A DNA stretch of 64,000 bases from Takakia lepidozioides (lineage: Eukaryota; Streptophyta; Takakiopsida; Takakiales; Takakiaceae): contig CM060732.1 of NCBI GenBank assembly GCA_030704615.1, positions 56,215,053 to 56,279,052 on the forward strand, written 5' to 3'. The notes beneath the pieces were generated by a model that ran no database searches, was not told the DNA's origin, and saw only the letters and a list, made by a program, of their open reading frames with translations. A program made the position numbers and the translations under genes. Of the stretch, positions 36,301 through 47,190 are shown in pieces; the stretch's first letter is position 1; the number at the start of each line of letters is the position of its first letter.

Positions 36301-37412
36301 ATGGCGTTACAACCAACACGGGCAAAACACCTTTTCCAATATATTCAGGAAAAGGGGATCCGATGACACATTAGCCAATTTGAGCACATGTGTATAGTGA
36401 ACAATGAGAATGGCGATGATGCCAAGATGAGATTGTTTCCTTGTTCACTTATCAAGAAAGCAAGTGAATGGTATGCAAGATTCCCTGATAATCATTTCCT
36501 AACCTGGAATGGCTTGAATACAGCATTCCGAAATAGGTTCAGGACAAGTAAAACTGAGGATGAAGTGTATGGAAGTTTACAACAGTTAAAGCAAAAGAAG
36601 CATGAAACTGTTGAGGAGTATATGGAAAAGATGGAATTGATGATGAAAAAGCTGGCTGCAGTACCAGCACCAGGTTTACAGAAGACTTGGTTTGTGAGTG
36701 GACTAAGACCAGAGTTGCAAAAGAAAGTGGATATGTTACCCCATAATACAGTGGAGGAGGCATTTGAAACTGCAAACAGAATTGAGCAATTGGGAATGCT
36801 CAGGAGAGAGAAAAGGATGATGAGGACTCTGAGGATGAGTCAGATGAAGAAGAAGAGCAAGAACTAAAAAGGAAGAGTAAGAGAAAGGAGAAGTTGAAGA
36901 GGGATAACTATGAGAAAAGATTGGAAGAAATCTTGAAGAAGTATGCCACAGAGGCTGCAACACATTGGAGGAAGGGTGTATGGTGTGCAAAGTGCCAGAA
37001 TGAAGGCCATACCACCACAGAATGCCACATGAAGGAGAAACACTGTACTATCTGTAAAATGGATAACCATTCTACTGAGAATTGTTACTACAACAGAAGG
37101 ACAGGTGCAAGAGAACCTAGGCAAGTAAGGGTGCATCAGGTGCAGCCCCAGCCAAGAAGAAACAATGATCAGGACCACTATGGTAGGTCTGGTGGTTATA
37201 ACAATGGCATGGAAGGGAGAGGTAATTCAAGAGGGAATTACCAAGGAAATTCCAGAGGCAACTATCAGGGTAATCCAAGGGGAATTACCAGCCCGGGAAT
37301 CAGGATTACAGAAATAATCCAAGAGCAGACCAAGGGCGAGGACCCAATGGTGAAGAACTATGTTACTATTGTAATCAGCCAGGACATCGCAAGGCAGCCT
37401 GTTCATTCTGGA
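36300..37412 (+). pseudogene. Gypsy gag (capsid and three zinc knuckles), frameshifted
   Basis: The capsid core of the retrotransposon gag family is at 36388-36867 (KASEWYARFP, WNGLNTAFRNRFR, KHETVEEYMEKM). A shift near 36860 leads to 36894-37415, which carries zinc knuckles CAKCQNEGHTTTEC and CTICKMDNHSTENC at about 36990-37085. After another shift a third knuckle, CYYCNQPGHRKAAC, lies at about 37369-37410. Gag would package element RNA in particles. An asparagine- and glycine-rich linker separates knuckles two and three. Confidence 0.85.
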
Positions 37413-37429
37413 TAAGACACCAGAATGAG

Positions 37430-38586
37430 ATGAGAGCTCCTGTGAATGAGGGCCCAGTGGTGGCAGCTCACATGGTTAGGCCATGTGTTGTACCAGAAGT
37501 AAGTACAATGATAGTAACCAGAAGCAAAGCCAAACTAATACCTCCAGTAGTTGAGGAAGATGATGATAATGAAGGTGGCAGTGATATGCCTGAAGATGAT
37601 GAGGCTTGGAGAGATGAGAAGGAACTGCACAAGGAAGTGGCAGATACCATAAGGGAAATGCAGAAGAGTACTGATATTCCTGTGGCAGATTCCTCTGATT
37701 CTGATGGAGAAGAAGAAGTGAGTGAGGATGAAAGGAAGAAAGAAGATGCAGACATGCAAAGTAATGAAGAGACTTTGGCTGAAGTAATATGCCAGACCAA
37801 AGCAGAGATTACCATTGGACAGCTATTGGCTGTGGCACCTTATTGTAGGCACAGGCTGTATCAAGCAATCAATCGAATTGCCCAGGAGACAGGAAACACA
37901 GACCTGAACAGCAAGGTGACCAGTTATAATGTGAAGCCGGAAGGGCGAGAAACAGTCATGGACTTTGATGATTCTATGCCAGTAATCCAATTGAGAATTG
38001 GAAGCACAGAACTAACTGATGTACTGATAGATGGAGGTTCTGGAGTAAATATCATGACAGACCAATTAAGAAGAAGCTTGGTCTAAGTAACATGAAACCA
38101 GCCCCATTTACAGTAACAATGGCAGATCAAAGAAGTGTACAGCCATTGGGATTAATAAGAGGAGTTAAGATACAGATACAGAAGATGATCTTTATGATCA
38201 CAGTAACTGTGTTGAAGATGGATGAAGTCATGGAGGCTTACTCCTTATTATTGGGACGTCCGTGGCTGAAACAGGCCAGGGTATTCCATGACTGGAATTC
38301 TCAGTTACTAACCGTGCATAATGGGATACACGAGATACAAATTACCACAAAGAAATCTAGTAGATTACCTGCTACGAGAAGACCTCGAGGGGTCAGAGAG
38401 TATGACTGGAGAGGAGGACTGGATGAGGAGCAGGAAGCTACCCTGTTTGCTGCACACCCAGAGTGGGAGCAGGTTGCAGAGATGCGGCTGGAAAGCCTAA
38501 GTTGTTTAAGAGGTATCTGCTGTGGTGTAGTGTCAGCAACACCAACTGAAGAGGAAAACCAGCAGTTACCCATCACATTTCTATGA
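37430..38586 (+). pseudogene. Gypsy aspartic protease region
   Basis: An acidic linker is followed by an aspartic protease with the active site LIDGGSG (aspartate at 38030). DGGS in place of DTG or DSG is common in plant gypsy elements. The frame 37430-38086 ends by a shift and continues in 38092-38586 through LLLGRPWLKQ, the usual protease C-terminal motif. It would cleave the gag-pol polyprotein. Confidence 0.8.
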
Positions 38587-38602
38587 AGAAAGAGAAGGAG
38601 AA

Positions 38603-40150
38603 ATGGAAATCCTAGAGGAACCAGCCACTGTGAGTTTACAGGATGAAGTGGTGACTGGTTGGACAATCACAGCTGATGAGCAGGTGAGGGAAGTGAATGT
38701 GGGAACTAAAGAGGAACCGAGGATGGTGAAGGTAGGAGCTGATTTGGAGCCAGAATTCTTTGAAGAAGCTAAGAGTTTGTTCATCAAATACAGAGATGTA
38801 TTTGCTTGGAGCTATGAGGATCTAAAAGGGATACCACCTGAATCTGTCAGCATAAGATTGAACTGGAACCAGGGTCAGTACCAATCAAGCAGGCAAGGTA
38901 CAAAATGAATCCCAACTACTCACAGAAGGTTGGAGAAGAGATCAAGAAGTTGGCTGAGGGGCTAAGTTTATATACCCAATAGAGTATAACAACTTGTTTT
39001 TTCCCCCATTGTAATAGTTCCCAAGAGAATTGTAACCTTAAAGTTTTGTGTGAACTACAAGAGCTGAATGCTTGTACGAAGAAGATCCTTTTTCCCTTTG
39101 CCATTCACAGAATCAGTATTGGACACTGTGGCAGGCCTGAGATGTACTCATCATGGATGGCTTCAGTGTTCTAATCAAGTGCAAGTGGCAAAGAAGATCA
39201 GGAAAGACTTTTCATCACAAACTGGGGTGCTTATGCATACAAAGTCCTGCCCTTTGGGACTTTGTAATGCACTTGCAAACCTTTCAGAGATTGATAAGTG
39301 AATCTTTTCATGAGTATCTGGATGATTTCATGCAGGTGTTCTTGATGATTTCACAGTGTGTACAGCTCTAAGAATGAGCACTTGCATAAATTGGAGTTAT
39401 GTCTGGCCAGATGCATGATGAGAGGTCTGGGCTGAATCCAGAGAAATGTACTTTCTGTTTGAACTCAGGCGTGCTTCTGGGACACATTGTGTGTAAGAAG
39501 GGACTTCTTGTGGATTTCAGGAAGAAAGAAGGCCATTTAAGCCTCTCCATCCACCACCGTGATTGTTAGAGTCTAAGGAGATTCCTTGGGCAAACCAGTT
39601 ATTACCGAAGATTTTGTAAAAAGGTATGCACAAATAAGCAGCCCCATTGAGCAAGCTTCTGAAGAAAGATGCAGTGTTTCATGGACAGCTGAATGTCAAC
39701 AGGCTTTTGAGGAACTTACACTGTCAGTAACAACTACCTTGTGCGATGAACCCTCACTGGCATGTAGTATTTCATGTTCACTGTGATGCCTCAGGACAGC
39801 GTTGGGAGCGGTGTTAGCCCAGAATGTTACAGGAACTATAGATTTCCTGTGTACTATGCTAGCAGGTTGATGAACAGTGCTGAAGACCTACTATAGCACA
39901 ACTGAAAGAGAACCTGGCAATGATTTATGCAGTCAAGAAATTCCGGCATGACCTAGGGAATAAAGTTTATGTTTTATGTGGATCACCAGGCTCTGATATA
40001 TCTGGTGAACAAACCTTTGATAAGTGGAAGGATAGCGAGGTGGTTAATAATCTTGCATGAGTTTGAGTTCGAAGTTGTTTAACAAGCCTGGCCATTTGCA
40101 TCTTGTGGCAGATCATTTGTCACGACTAACAACAGGAGAAGCCGCCACAA
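38603..40150 (+). pseudogene. Gypsy reverse transcriptase and RNase H, decayed
   Basis: The start is clear (FIKYRDVFAWSYEDLKGIPP, about 38770-38835). The palm is shredded by shifts, but CPLGLCNAL, the catalytic YLDD (39315-39326) and LNPEKCTFCLNSGVLLGH are legible in different frames. RNase H remnants include VHCDASGQ near 39775-39800 and LHLVADHLSRL near 40090-40125. No frame longer than about 100 codons survives in the palm. Confidence 0.75.
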
Positions 40151-41181
40151 GAGTAGACGATCAGTTACCTGATGCGAGTTTATTTGTAATGGAGGTGCAA
40201 GGAAGTGCAGAGGAATGGTTAGATTGGCAGTGGCCATCAGATACTACCTTACTCATGGTCAATGCCCACCTAGTTATGGTAAGGAGCAGAGGAAGAGAAT
40301 CGCTATCAAACGCTTTACCTTATACTATGGTAGGAAGCAGAATGTATAAGCTAGGACCTGATGGAGTACTAAAACGATGTTTGTACCACCATGAAGTAAA
40401 TAAAGTTTTGGAGAAAGTTCATAAAGGAGTGGCTGGAGGTCATTTTGGAGAAGAGACTACCAGTAGGAAGATACTACTCGCAGGTTTACTGGTGACCTAC
40501 TTTGTTCAAAGATGTACACAAGTATTGTCAGAGTTGTGATGAATGTCAGAGGCTAGGACCTTTGCAGAGATCTGGAAGGATGGCCTTGTATCCTACAATG
40601 CCTACGAAACCATTTCAGAAATGGGGACTAGACTTTGTTGGACCGATTAACCCACCAGCCAAGAATACACGGAACAGGTACATAATTACAGCCACTGATG
40701 ATATACTACGAAGTGGGTGGAAGCTAAGTTTTGAGGGACAACACAGCCAAGTCCACAGCAAGGTCCTGTATGAGAACATACTTACAGATTTGGCTGTCCC
40801 TTGGAATTTATCAGTGATCAGGGAAGTCACTTCATTATGAGACCATTGAATTATGACTAAAGGTTCATGATTGTGCATAGGAAGAGTACAACGTATTACC
40901 CACAGGGTAATGGGCAGGCAGAGGCTACCAACAAAATACTATGTACTATCTTGGCTAAGATAGTCAATGCAAATAGAACAGATTGGGATACAAAGCTGCT
41001 GACAGCTTTGTGGTCATACAAGACTTCATATAAAGTCACCACTAAGTATACACCATTCCAATTAGTTTATGGTATGGAAGCCTTACTTCCAATGGAATTC
41101 CTTTTACCTACCATGAGAACGGAATGGGGAAAGAGAATGGAATTGCAAGATTCCATTAAGGTCAGGAAACATGAATTATAG
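40150..41181 (+). pseudogene. Gypsy integrase, broken
   Basis: A zinc-binding HHCC region is spread over two frames (H-x4-H-type start near 40425, CQSCDEC near 40525). The DDE core shows GLDFVGPI at about 40627-40650 and GQAEATNK at about 40914-40937. The middle aspartate region is lost in a deletion near 40800-40860. FQLVYGMEALLP follows. The frame runs to 41181, where the normal C-terminus is replaced by inverted sequence. It would insert element cDNA. Confidence 0.8.
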
Positions 41182-41640
41182 CTGTGTTGCGCCTTGCTGG
41201 GCTGTGATAGGCTGTGTCGCTCTGGTCATATATGCTCGGCTTAGCGACAAGTGCTCCACACTCCGTTGGTATCACTGGTGCAGCCCGTGACTGCTTTTGC
41301 GTTTCAACATGCAAATCATGCTGCAATGGTTTGTCATGGATACCACTGTACCCTTTCAACTTATTGGCATTGACTCTTCCCAGCATCTCTTTGTTAATGG
41401 TTTGTAACATGGCAGTGTTGTTATCATACATCTTTTGTATGACATAAGGTCCTTTCCATGGTGATTTTAGCTTAGAAGCTTTAATCTTTCATTTCTTCTG
41501 CAACCATAGAACCAAATCTCCCGTCTTAAAAGTCTTTAACTTGCCTTCATCAAACTGTTCATTTCTCTTCATCTGAATTCTGGTCATATTATCAGCTGCA
41601 TCAGCACGTACTTCTTCCACATGGCCTATCACAGCCCAGC
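41165..41640 (-). other. Inverted segment holding the integrase C-terminus
   Basis: Read on the minus strand from about 41630 to 41240, this piece encodes MKRNEQFDEGKLKTFKTGDLVLW and then PWKGPYVIQKMY-like sequence. That is the part of a gypsy integrase expected right after the plus-strand frame that stops at 41181. It is bordered by CACAG-type repeats facing each other (41180-41215 reversed and 41625-41810). This points to an inversion between inverted repeats. Confidence 0.7.
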
Positions 41641-41810
41641 ACGGCGCGACACAGCCTATCACAGCCCAGCGAGGCGCGACACAGCATATCACAGCCCAGC
41701 ACGGAGCAATACAACGTATCACAGCTTACCACAGTGCAACACAGCGTATCACGGCGTACCACAGTATGACACAGCCTGTCACAGCTCAACACAGCCTACT
41801 AGGGTTACAC
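41625..41810 (+). repeat. Internal CACAG repeat array
   Basis: CACAG-based repeats like those of the LTRs, here with variants such as CCCAGCACGGCGCGACACAG. They border the inverted segment. Confidence 0.85.
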
Positions 41811-41856
41811 AATCCATGGAATCAGTGACAGGTGGACGTAGGATAACTTCAGGGAA

Positions 41857-43116
41857 ATGGCCGGCGGAAGAAAGGACGAAGCCAGTTTAGAAAGGGACAT
41901 GTGGAAGTCAGGGCGCAAACCACAGCTGAGAAGGAAGTGCAAGAACAGATGTCATCAAGAAAGGGGACAAGAATGGCCGTCAAAATACCTAATTAGCACG
42001 TCAATTCGGATGAATGGCGGGCCCATTAATGAATACGGAAAAGGGACAACAGAACAAACGGCAAGTACAGAAAAGCAAAATTCTTGTCACATGTGTTATC
42101 CTAGTAGACAGTCCAGCAGGGAAAGTCCACTAAAGAAAATTAAATCTAAAATCCAGTCACAGCGGTTACAGCCAATCGAAAGCCAAAAAAAAGATCAAGA
42201 AATTGGAGGGAATTTAAGCGCAAGAGTCGGCGTCGTTCTAAGTAACGGGCGTCTCGACGGGACAAACCATCAATGCTATAGCTTTGAAGCTATGGAGGAA
42301 CTAACAGACTATACGCTCGCAATATTACTTATGCAGTGGCATAGGGACGAAAGAACAGAGCGGATCTTTTCTCTTGATCGATGCTTGCAAGCCCCGCAGG
42401 CTTACAAGAAATTACCCATAGCTTTTTGTGGCAACCATACGTTTATGCTTCGTGCCCTGCAGGCATTTTTTCAATTGTTACAGCCAAAACATTTATGTGG
42501 GTCTAGAATGAAGAGAGTGAGAGGAATGGAGGAAATCAGGATGAAGAGCACCACAATCCTGCAGAAACAAACGATTGCTACTCCACATGCGGTACAGTTA
42601 CTGAAGGAACTGCGATTGCAAGGATTGCAAAACAAAGATTGGACATTGCACCATAGACAGTACATGTTACAATTCTTGCAAAACTTTGAGCCTAAGACAG
42701 AAGCAACAACGGTGAAGGGAGTTGAATTAGAAATTACTCCCCTATACCTACAGCAATTGTTTCAATTGCCAGCAGGTCAGGTGCATGTGGAGGAGCACAG
42801 GGCAAGACTGCAAATAGGGGACTTATTCCAAGAAGGGAGTTTCTTTAAAACTCAGGGTTATGCTTGTACCAAGGCCGTGTACCCAGGTAAAGGAGGTAGG
42901 CCAGGTATTGAACGTTCTGTTTGCCATGAAACAGAACCAACAGTATTTGAGCAGATCCTTCACAAAGGAAATACTCAAAGCCCTGAGAGGAGAAGAGGTA
43001 GAATGGGCGGACATAATGTACAACGCACTGGTAGAGGAGATGAAAAGATTATAGGGTACTGCCGCAAAGTCTCCTATCATAGTATCTGGCCCAATCATTG
43101 CTCAAATAATTCTTGA
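41857..43116 (+). CDS. Gypsy extra frame, 419 residues, unknown
   Basis: A long open frame follows integrase, where some plant gypsy elements carry an additional ORF. The first 120 residues are basic and low in complexity. The rest has LTDYTLAILLMQWHRDERTERIFSL and ILQKQTIATPHAVQLLKEL and looks globular and helical. No domain is recognised and there is no clear signal peptide or membrane anchor. It probably continued, before mutation, into the frames at 43151-45109. Confidence 0.5.
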   Translation: MAGGRKDEASLERDMWKSGRKPQLRRKCKNRCHQERGQEWPSKYLISTSIRMNGGPINEYGKGTTEQTASTEKQNSCHMCYPSRQSSRESPLKKIKSKIQSQRLQPIESQKKDQEIGGNLSARVGVVLSNGRLDGTNHQCYSFEAMEELTDYTLAILLMQWHRDERTERIFSLDRCLQAPQAYKKLPIAFCGNHTFMLRALQAFFQLLQPKHLCGSRMKRVRGMEEIRMKSTTILQKQTIATPHAVQLLKELRLQGLQNKDWTLHHRQYMLQFLQNFEPKTEATTVKGVELEITPLYLQQLFQLPAGQVHVEEHRARLQIGDLFQEGSFFKTQGYACTKAVYPGKGGRPGIERSVCHETEPTVFEQILHKGNTQSPERRRGRMGGHNVQRTGRGDEKIIGYCRKVSYHSIWPNHCSNNS

Positions 43117-43150
43117 TTCTGGCATACTTGATGCTCGAGAAAGAAAGGAG

Positions 43151-43666
43151 ATGAGAGTGTTTGAGCCAGAAACGACTGCAATGGAAGAGCAAGGCTCTTC
43201 ACACAGTGAGGGTGGACCGGCAGGGCAACCCCAAACTAAGAGACAGAGGCGGGGAAAGACTGTAGTGGCAGATCCATTGGCTTCACGGAATCCGCATGAT
43301 AATGTTTCCCAAGCTCTTGTGCAGGAAGGGGCACAGCAGCACAGAGAACTGCTATTATTGGACGCGGGACCTTCAGAGAGGGAAGAGGAAGTTACTTCAG
43401 TATCATAGCCATCACAGCCAGATGATCGGCCTGTCACAGAGTTACCACAAGTTGTCCATGCAGTTCCACCAGAAATAATTGATTTGGAGAAAGAAAGGTT
43501 AGATATTCCCACTACAGAACAGGTGGTGGCAGAAATTGAGAAGGGGGACCTTCTCTATGAATATTCTTGTCTGGTCAAGGAGACAGTGATTCCAGAGGTG
43601 CAACAATTGTCCAAGGAAAACCCTACGGTGCATATAATACACACACCTGTGCCGGAGGTACCATAG
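43151..43666 (+). pseudogene. Gypsy extra frame, low-complexity piece
   Basis: Frames 43151-43408 and 43484-43666 are separated by stops. They are rich in glutamate, proline and valine (HSEGGPAGQPQTKRQRRG, PEVQQLSKENPTV). They look like a disordered linker between the 419-residue frame and the coiled-coil frame. Confidence 0.4.
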
Positions 43667-43693
43667 GTAGAATGTCAAGACACTGCAGCACCG

Positions 43694-44557
43694 GTGACGG
43701 ATGAAGTGGTTCAGGAAGAAAATCTGGTGGGACAATGGCCTGAGTGGTTTGTGAGGCATCACACTATTGAGGATCAGGGAGAACAGCAGCAAGCTCACCA
43801 TGATGACCCTCAACAGGCCATGCTTATGAGTTCCATAAGCAGGACACTTAATTTGTTGGGGACTTATGTCAAATCCCATGTTCCAACTATCCAATTGACA
43901 GCTTTGAGAGAGGAACTCAGGAAGGAGTTTGAGGCTCGACTAGCCACTGAGTGTGCAAACAAGGTCGATGAAGAGGTAACTCTCAAGATGCAACAAGACT
44001 TGGAGAGTACAGAAACGGCTTTGCAATTGGCCAAGGAACAACTGATTGAAGCAGGCCTCGCGCAAGACCAGTTGCACGAAGCACATAAGCAACAGCTATA
44101 CCAAATGCAGGTGAAGCATGAAAACAAGTTGCAAGAAGTGAATGCACTACATACGGAGTTGCAGACAGTGCATGACAGGATGGCCATACAATGTGCTACA
44201 CTCACAACTATGCTTGACCAATCTACAATAGAAATAAACAGTCAAGCGGAAAGATGTACGAAGGCAGAGGCAGAAAATGTTGAGCAAGTGAAACTCATTG
44301 TTGATATGAAGAATACAATCTGTCGCAATGAGGATACTTTCAAGCAATACAGGCAGGTTGAAGCTGACCAAGAGAGGCACATCCTGGAGTTACAACAAAC
44401 GGTCATGGCCAATAGAAATGAAATCTCTGTCGCTAACAAGGCTTGGAAGGAAGCCAATAATCTGCTTGCTGCCTATGCAAATTTGGTTGAACCTCATGCG
44501 AAGCGCATGGAGGTTTTACAACAGCAGTTAGATATGTACAAACTCAGAGAGGAGTAG
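43694..44557 (+). CDS. Gypsy extra frame, long coiled-coil protein, 287 residues
   Basis: From about residue 70 to the end the protein is a nearly unbroken coiled coil, seen as heptad spacing of hydrophobic residues in stretches such as LREELRKEFEARL and ALQLAKEQLIEAGLAQDQL. The upstream part is acidic. It is in the orientation of the element and between integrase and 3' LTR. There is no known enzyme motif. It may be a structural or targeting protein of the element. Confidence 0.55.
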   Translation: MTDEVVQEENLVGQWPEWFVRHHTIEDQGEQQQAHHDDPQQAMLMSSISRTLNLLGTYVKSHVPTIQLTALREELRKEFEARLATECANKVDEEVTLKMQQDLESTETALQLAKEQLIEAGLAQDQLHEAHKQQLYQMQVKHENKLQEVNALHTELQTVHDRMAIQCATLTTMLDQSTIEINSQAERCTKAEAENVEQVKLIVDMKNTICRNEDTFKQYRQVEADQERHILELQQTVMANRNEISVANKAWKEANNLLAAYANLVEPHAKRMEVLQQQLDMYKLREE

Positions 44558-44773
44558 ACTCTCAGAAGTACCACAAGCAACTTGGTGGATAACCACCTTA
44601 TGCAGGTCTGGTTAGCACAAGGGCCAGTGGAGGGCAAAGCACCACGAAAGCTCACCCAAAGCGAGATGAATGAGCTCAGACTGCAAGTGTAGAACATTGC
44701 CACAACTACTATAGACAATGTCTATAATAGAATAACGGAGTTACAGGAGGATGTAGACGACCTGCAGACTCAA

Positions 44774-45109
44774 GTGGAGGACCTCACTTCAAATATCGAC
44801 AAAAGAGTCTGTGTACCTGAGGAACAGCTAATGGCTTCTTATTTAAAAGCGAGAACTTTAGCTTTTCAGTCTTCTTCACAGGAGGTGCAGGAGATGCCAA
44901 TGGTACAAGAGCCAGTGCCACCAACACCACAACAGGTCACTGTGCCAGTAACTGACCCGGTGGTTACTACAGCAACACCACAGCCTACACAGCCTGAGGT
45001 ATGGGGGAATGCTGCTTTTAACCCACCTAAAACTCCAGCTGCAAGGGAGTACAGTAGGGCTATGATTATGCCCTTCAACCAAATTCCCATTGTGTTGGAT
45101 TTGGCTTAG
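44774..45109 (+). pseudogene. Gypsy extra frame, proline- and threonine-rich piece
   Basis: This frame begins with a short helical part and passes into a P-, T- and V-rich linker (VPPTPQQVTVPVTDPVV). It ends at a stop at 45107-45109, and the same coding stretch may continue in 45173-46048. Confidence 0.4.
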
Positions 45110-45172
45110 AAAGAATTTAGTCCTCCGCAGTCATTGGCACATTACTATCAAATCATGCGCATTTGACTGCCA

Positions 45173-46048
45173 GTGGCAACTAGGACTAAAGTTCTTCCGA
45201 ACAATCGACCAATTGAGGATCATCACTTTGCACAGTACTGGCATGAGGCAGGTACCATGTTGAAGGAATTAATTGCCTTCCAAGTTGTACATGGATTCAT
45301 TTATACCAAGACCAAGGAGGTAGCAAGTATTGTCATGGGCTGCGGGTTATACTACGCTGCTTGTTTTCTGGTACGTTATCACATTGAGCAGCACAAGATG
45401 CAATCGCGCTTTCTAAGTTATTCCAGTAGGGATCATTGGGTCTTACCTTCAGTGCCACCTCATATGTACCTATATGAGGCAAAAGTTATGATGCAAAAGA
45501 ATTCTCAAATCCGTTCATGGTTTCATGCGGCCTGGAACAATTTGTCAACACAGAAATTCGGCCCTGACGATATTTTCTTTAAAGGACATGAGGCATGGAA
45601 ATACTTGCACAATTCACATGTCATTGGTACCCCACTCACCTGGACAGACAAGGAGCTCAGGGTCTTCACCAATTTTACCATTCAGCGTTTACAGCAAGTT
45701 TTAAAGCTTAAACTTCCAGACATGGTAGGACAACATTGTATGCCCCAGAGGATTCCACAAAAAGTTCGGCAGTTAAAACACCTGAGAGGCGATGAGGATT
45801 CTGATACAACTGTTTCTTCAGGGGACTCTTTTGACATGGGAGAAGACTATGCAATTCAGATGGCAGAGAAGAAGCGACGGGGATCTCCTATGCCTGAAAG
45901 ATTACCTCGATATCAGCCTCCAGAGGGCCTTACATATCCAGGTAGTGTTCAATCATCTCCGTCAACCAGTGACAGACCTCGGGCTCGTATACAGAGTTTT
46001 TCGATACTCTCAACGTCAGAAAAGTGCTCGCTCACAAAGGTTTGCTAG
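45173..46048 (+). CDS. Gypsy extra frame, C-terminal 291-residue piece
   Basis: A globular-looking protein with one hydrophobic stretch near residue 50 (VASIVMGCGLYYAACFLV), which could be a membrane segment or a buried helix. A conserved-looking aromatic core (SRDHWVLPSVPPHMYLYEAK, WFHAAWNNL) and an acidic, disordered end follow. It stops just before the polypurine tract. No family is recognised. Confidence 0.5.
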   Translation: MATRTKVLPNNRPIEDHHFAQYWHEAGTMLKELIAFQVVHGFIYTKTKEVASIVMGCGLYYAACFLVRYHIEQHKMQSRFLSYSSRDHWVLPSVPPHMYLYEAKVMMQKNSQIRSWFHAAWNNLSTQKFGPDDIFFKGHEAWKYLHNSHVIGTPLTWTDKELRVFTNFTIQRLQQVLKLKLPDMVGQHCMPQRIPQKVRQLKHLRGDEDSDTTVSSGDSFDMGEDYAIQMAEKKRRGSPMPERLPRYQPPEGLTYPGSVQSSPSTSDRPRARIQSFSILSTSEKCSLTKVC

Positions 46049-46082
46049 TCCCAATCAGTAAACCGTGAGGACACGGCTTTTT

Positions 46083-46096
46083 GAGAGGGAAAGGGG
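46083..46096 (+). other. Polypurine tract of the gypsy element
   Basis: GAGAGGGAAAGGGG lies three bases upstream of the 3' LTR, the expected place for the plus-strand primer. Confidence 0.85.
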
Positions 46097-46099
46097 TAA

Positions 46100-47190
46100 T
46101 GTTAGAGGACTGTCTGGGACTTAGACAAGTTTACGGGATCTGTGGGGTACCCTTAATTTTTGCACAGACTGAGACCAACAGGAGCCTTAGGGGTGACAGC
46201 AGCGCACTTTAGGGGGGGGGTTTTACACAGCCCGTCACAGCCAACACAGCTCGTCACAGTCCGTCACAGCCAACACAGCTCGTCACAGTCCGACACAGCC
46301 CGTCACAGCCAACACAGCTCGTCACAGTCCGACACAGCCCGTCACAGCCAACACATCTCGTCACAGTCCGACACAGCTCGTCACAGCCCACACAGCTCGT
46401 CACAGTCCGACACAGCCCGTCACAGCCAACACAGCTCGTCACAGTCCAACACAGCTCGTCACAGCCCACACAGCCCGTCACAGTCCAACACAGCCGACAC
46501 AGCTGACACAGCCAGTCACAGCTCGATACAGCTGACACAGTCCAACACAGTCGTACAGCCAGTCACAGCTTGACACAGCTGTCACGACCATAGGGAACGG
46601 ATAGCAGGACAGGGAATGACTGTGGGGAACAACATCTGCGAATGGAACATGTTAGTTCACGCTTCTTGGGGAATCACTTCGGGAAGGAGTGGGGGAGCAC
46701 TTCTTGGGGGGACTTCGGACATCACTGGGGGAAATGAGGCAGAGAGCGTATCTCTGAGCAGAAAGAGGGAGAGCACGGAGTAGGAGGAGGATGATCTGTT
46801 GATGCTTAATGAATGCAAGCAGTAGAATTGCAATGTAGAGCAGATTAGAGACTCCATGGCTTCAGCCTGATACTTGATAGATATTAATCTGATACACACT
46901 TCATACTCACACTGTGTAGAGAGATCTGAGTGAAGCTGTGGAATGAATGGATGAGTTGATGGAATCCGATAGATTGCTGAAGCAAACTGATACTTAATTA
47001 CCAACAGTAAGGTAACTAGCTAACATGAATGCGGGAAGGAAAACAAATAGGAAACACCCCCATGATACACTAGTTGTAGGTCATGACTGATTGTTCTGAG
47101 CGGGCTGAGTGCTTAGAGATTTCCAACTCTTCTATCTTGGAGTTTCCGCCTCGGATAGCGAAGGGATGGGTGAGTAAAAGCCGCACAACA
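46100..47190 (+). repeat. 3' LTR of the gypsy element
   Basis: This 1091-bp LTR starts TGTTAGAGGACTGTCT and ends GCCGCACAACA. It matches the 5' LTR except for substitutions, small indels and a longer CACAG array (46224-46585). Confidence 0.92.
46224..46585 (+). repeat. CACAG repeat array in 3' LTR
   Basis: About 360 bp in which CACAG recurs about every 9-10 bases. A higher-order unit of about 39 bp (four CACAG monomers) repeats several times. Confidence 0.85.

Larger units (their letters stand above)
33903..47190 (+). mobile_element. Ty3/gypsy LTR retrotransposon, 13.3 kb, degenerate
   Basis: Two LTRs (33903-34871 and 46100-47190) start TGTTAGAGG and end ACA. A near-perfect 5-bp target duplication flanks them (CTCAT at 33898-33902, CTCAC at 47191-47195). 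The element carries gag, protease, reverse transcriptase, RNase H and integrase in the gypsy order. The internal frames are heavily damaged, and an inversion lies at about 41165-41640. About 4.2 kb of extra frames follow integrase. Confidence 0.93.

Noticed and set aside
45173-46048. A retroviral-type envelope gene
   Set aside because: There is no signal peptide, no cleavage site and only one weak hydrophobic stretch, so position alone is not enough.
46224-46585. A CRISPR array
   Set aside because: The units lack unique spacers of equal size, lie inside an LTR and occur in both LTRs; the sequence is eukaryotic.
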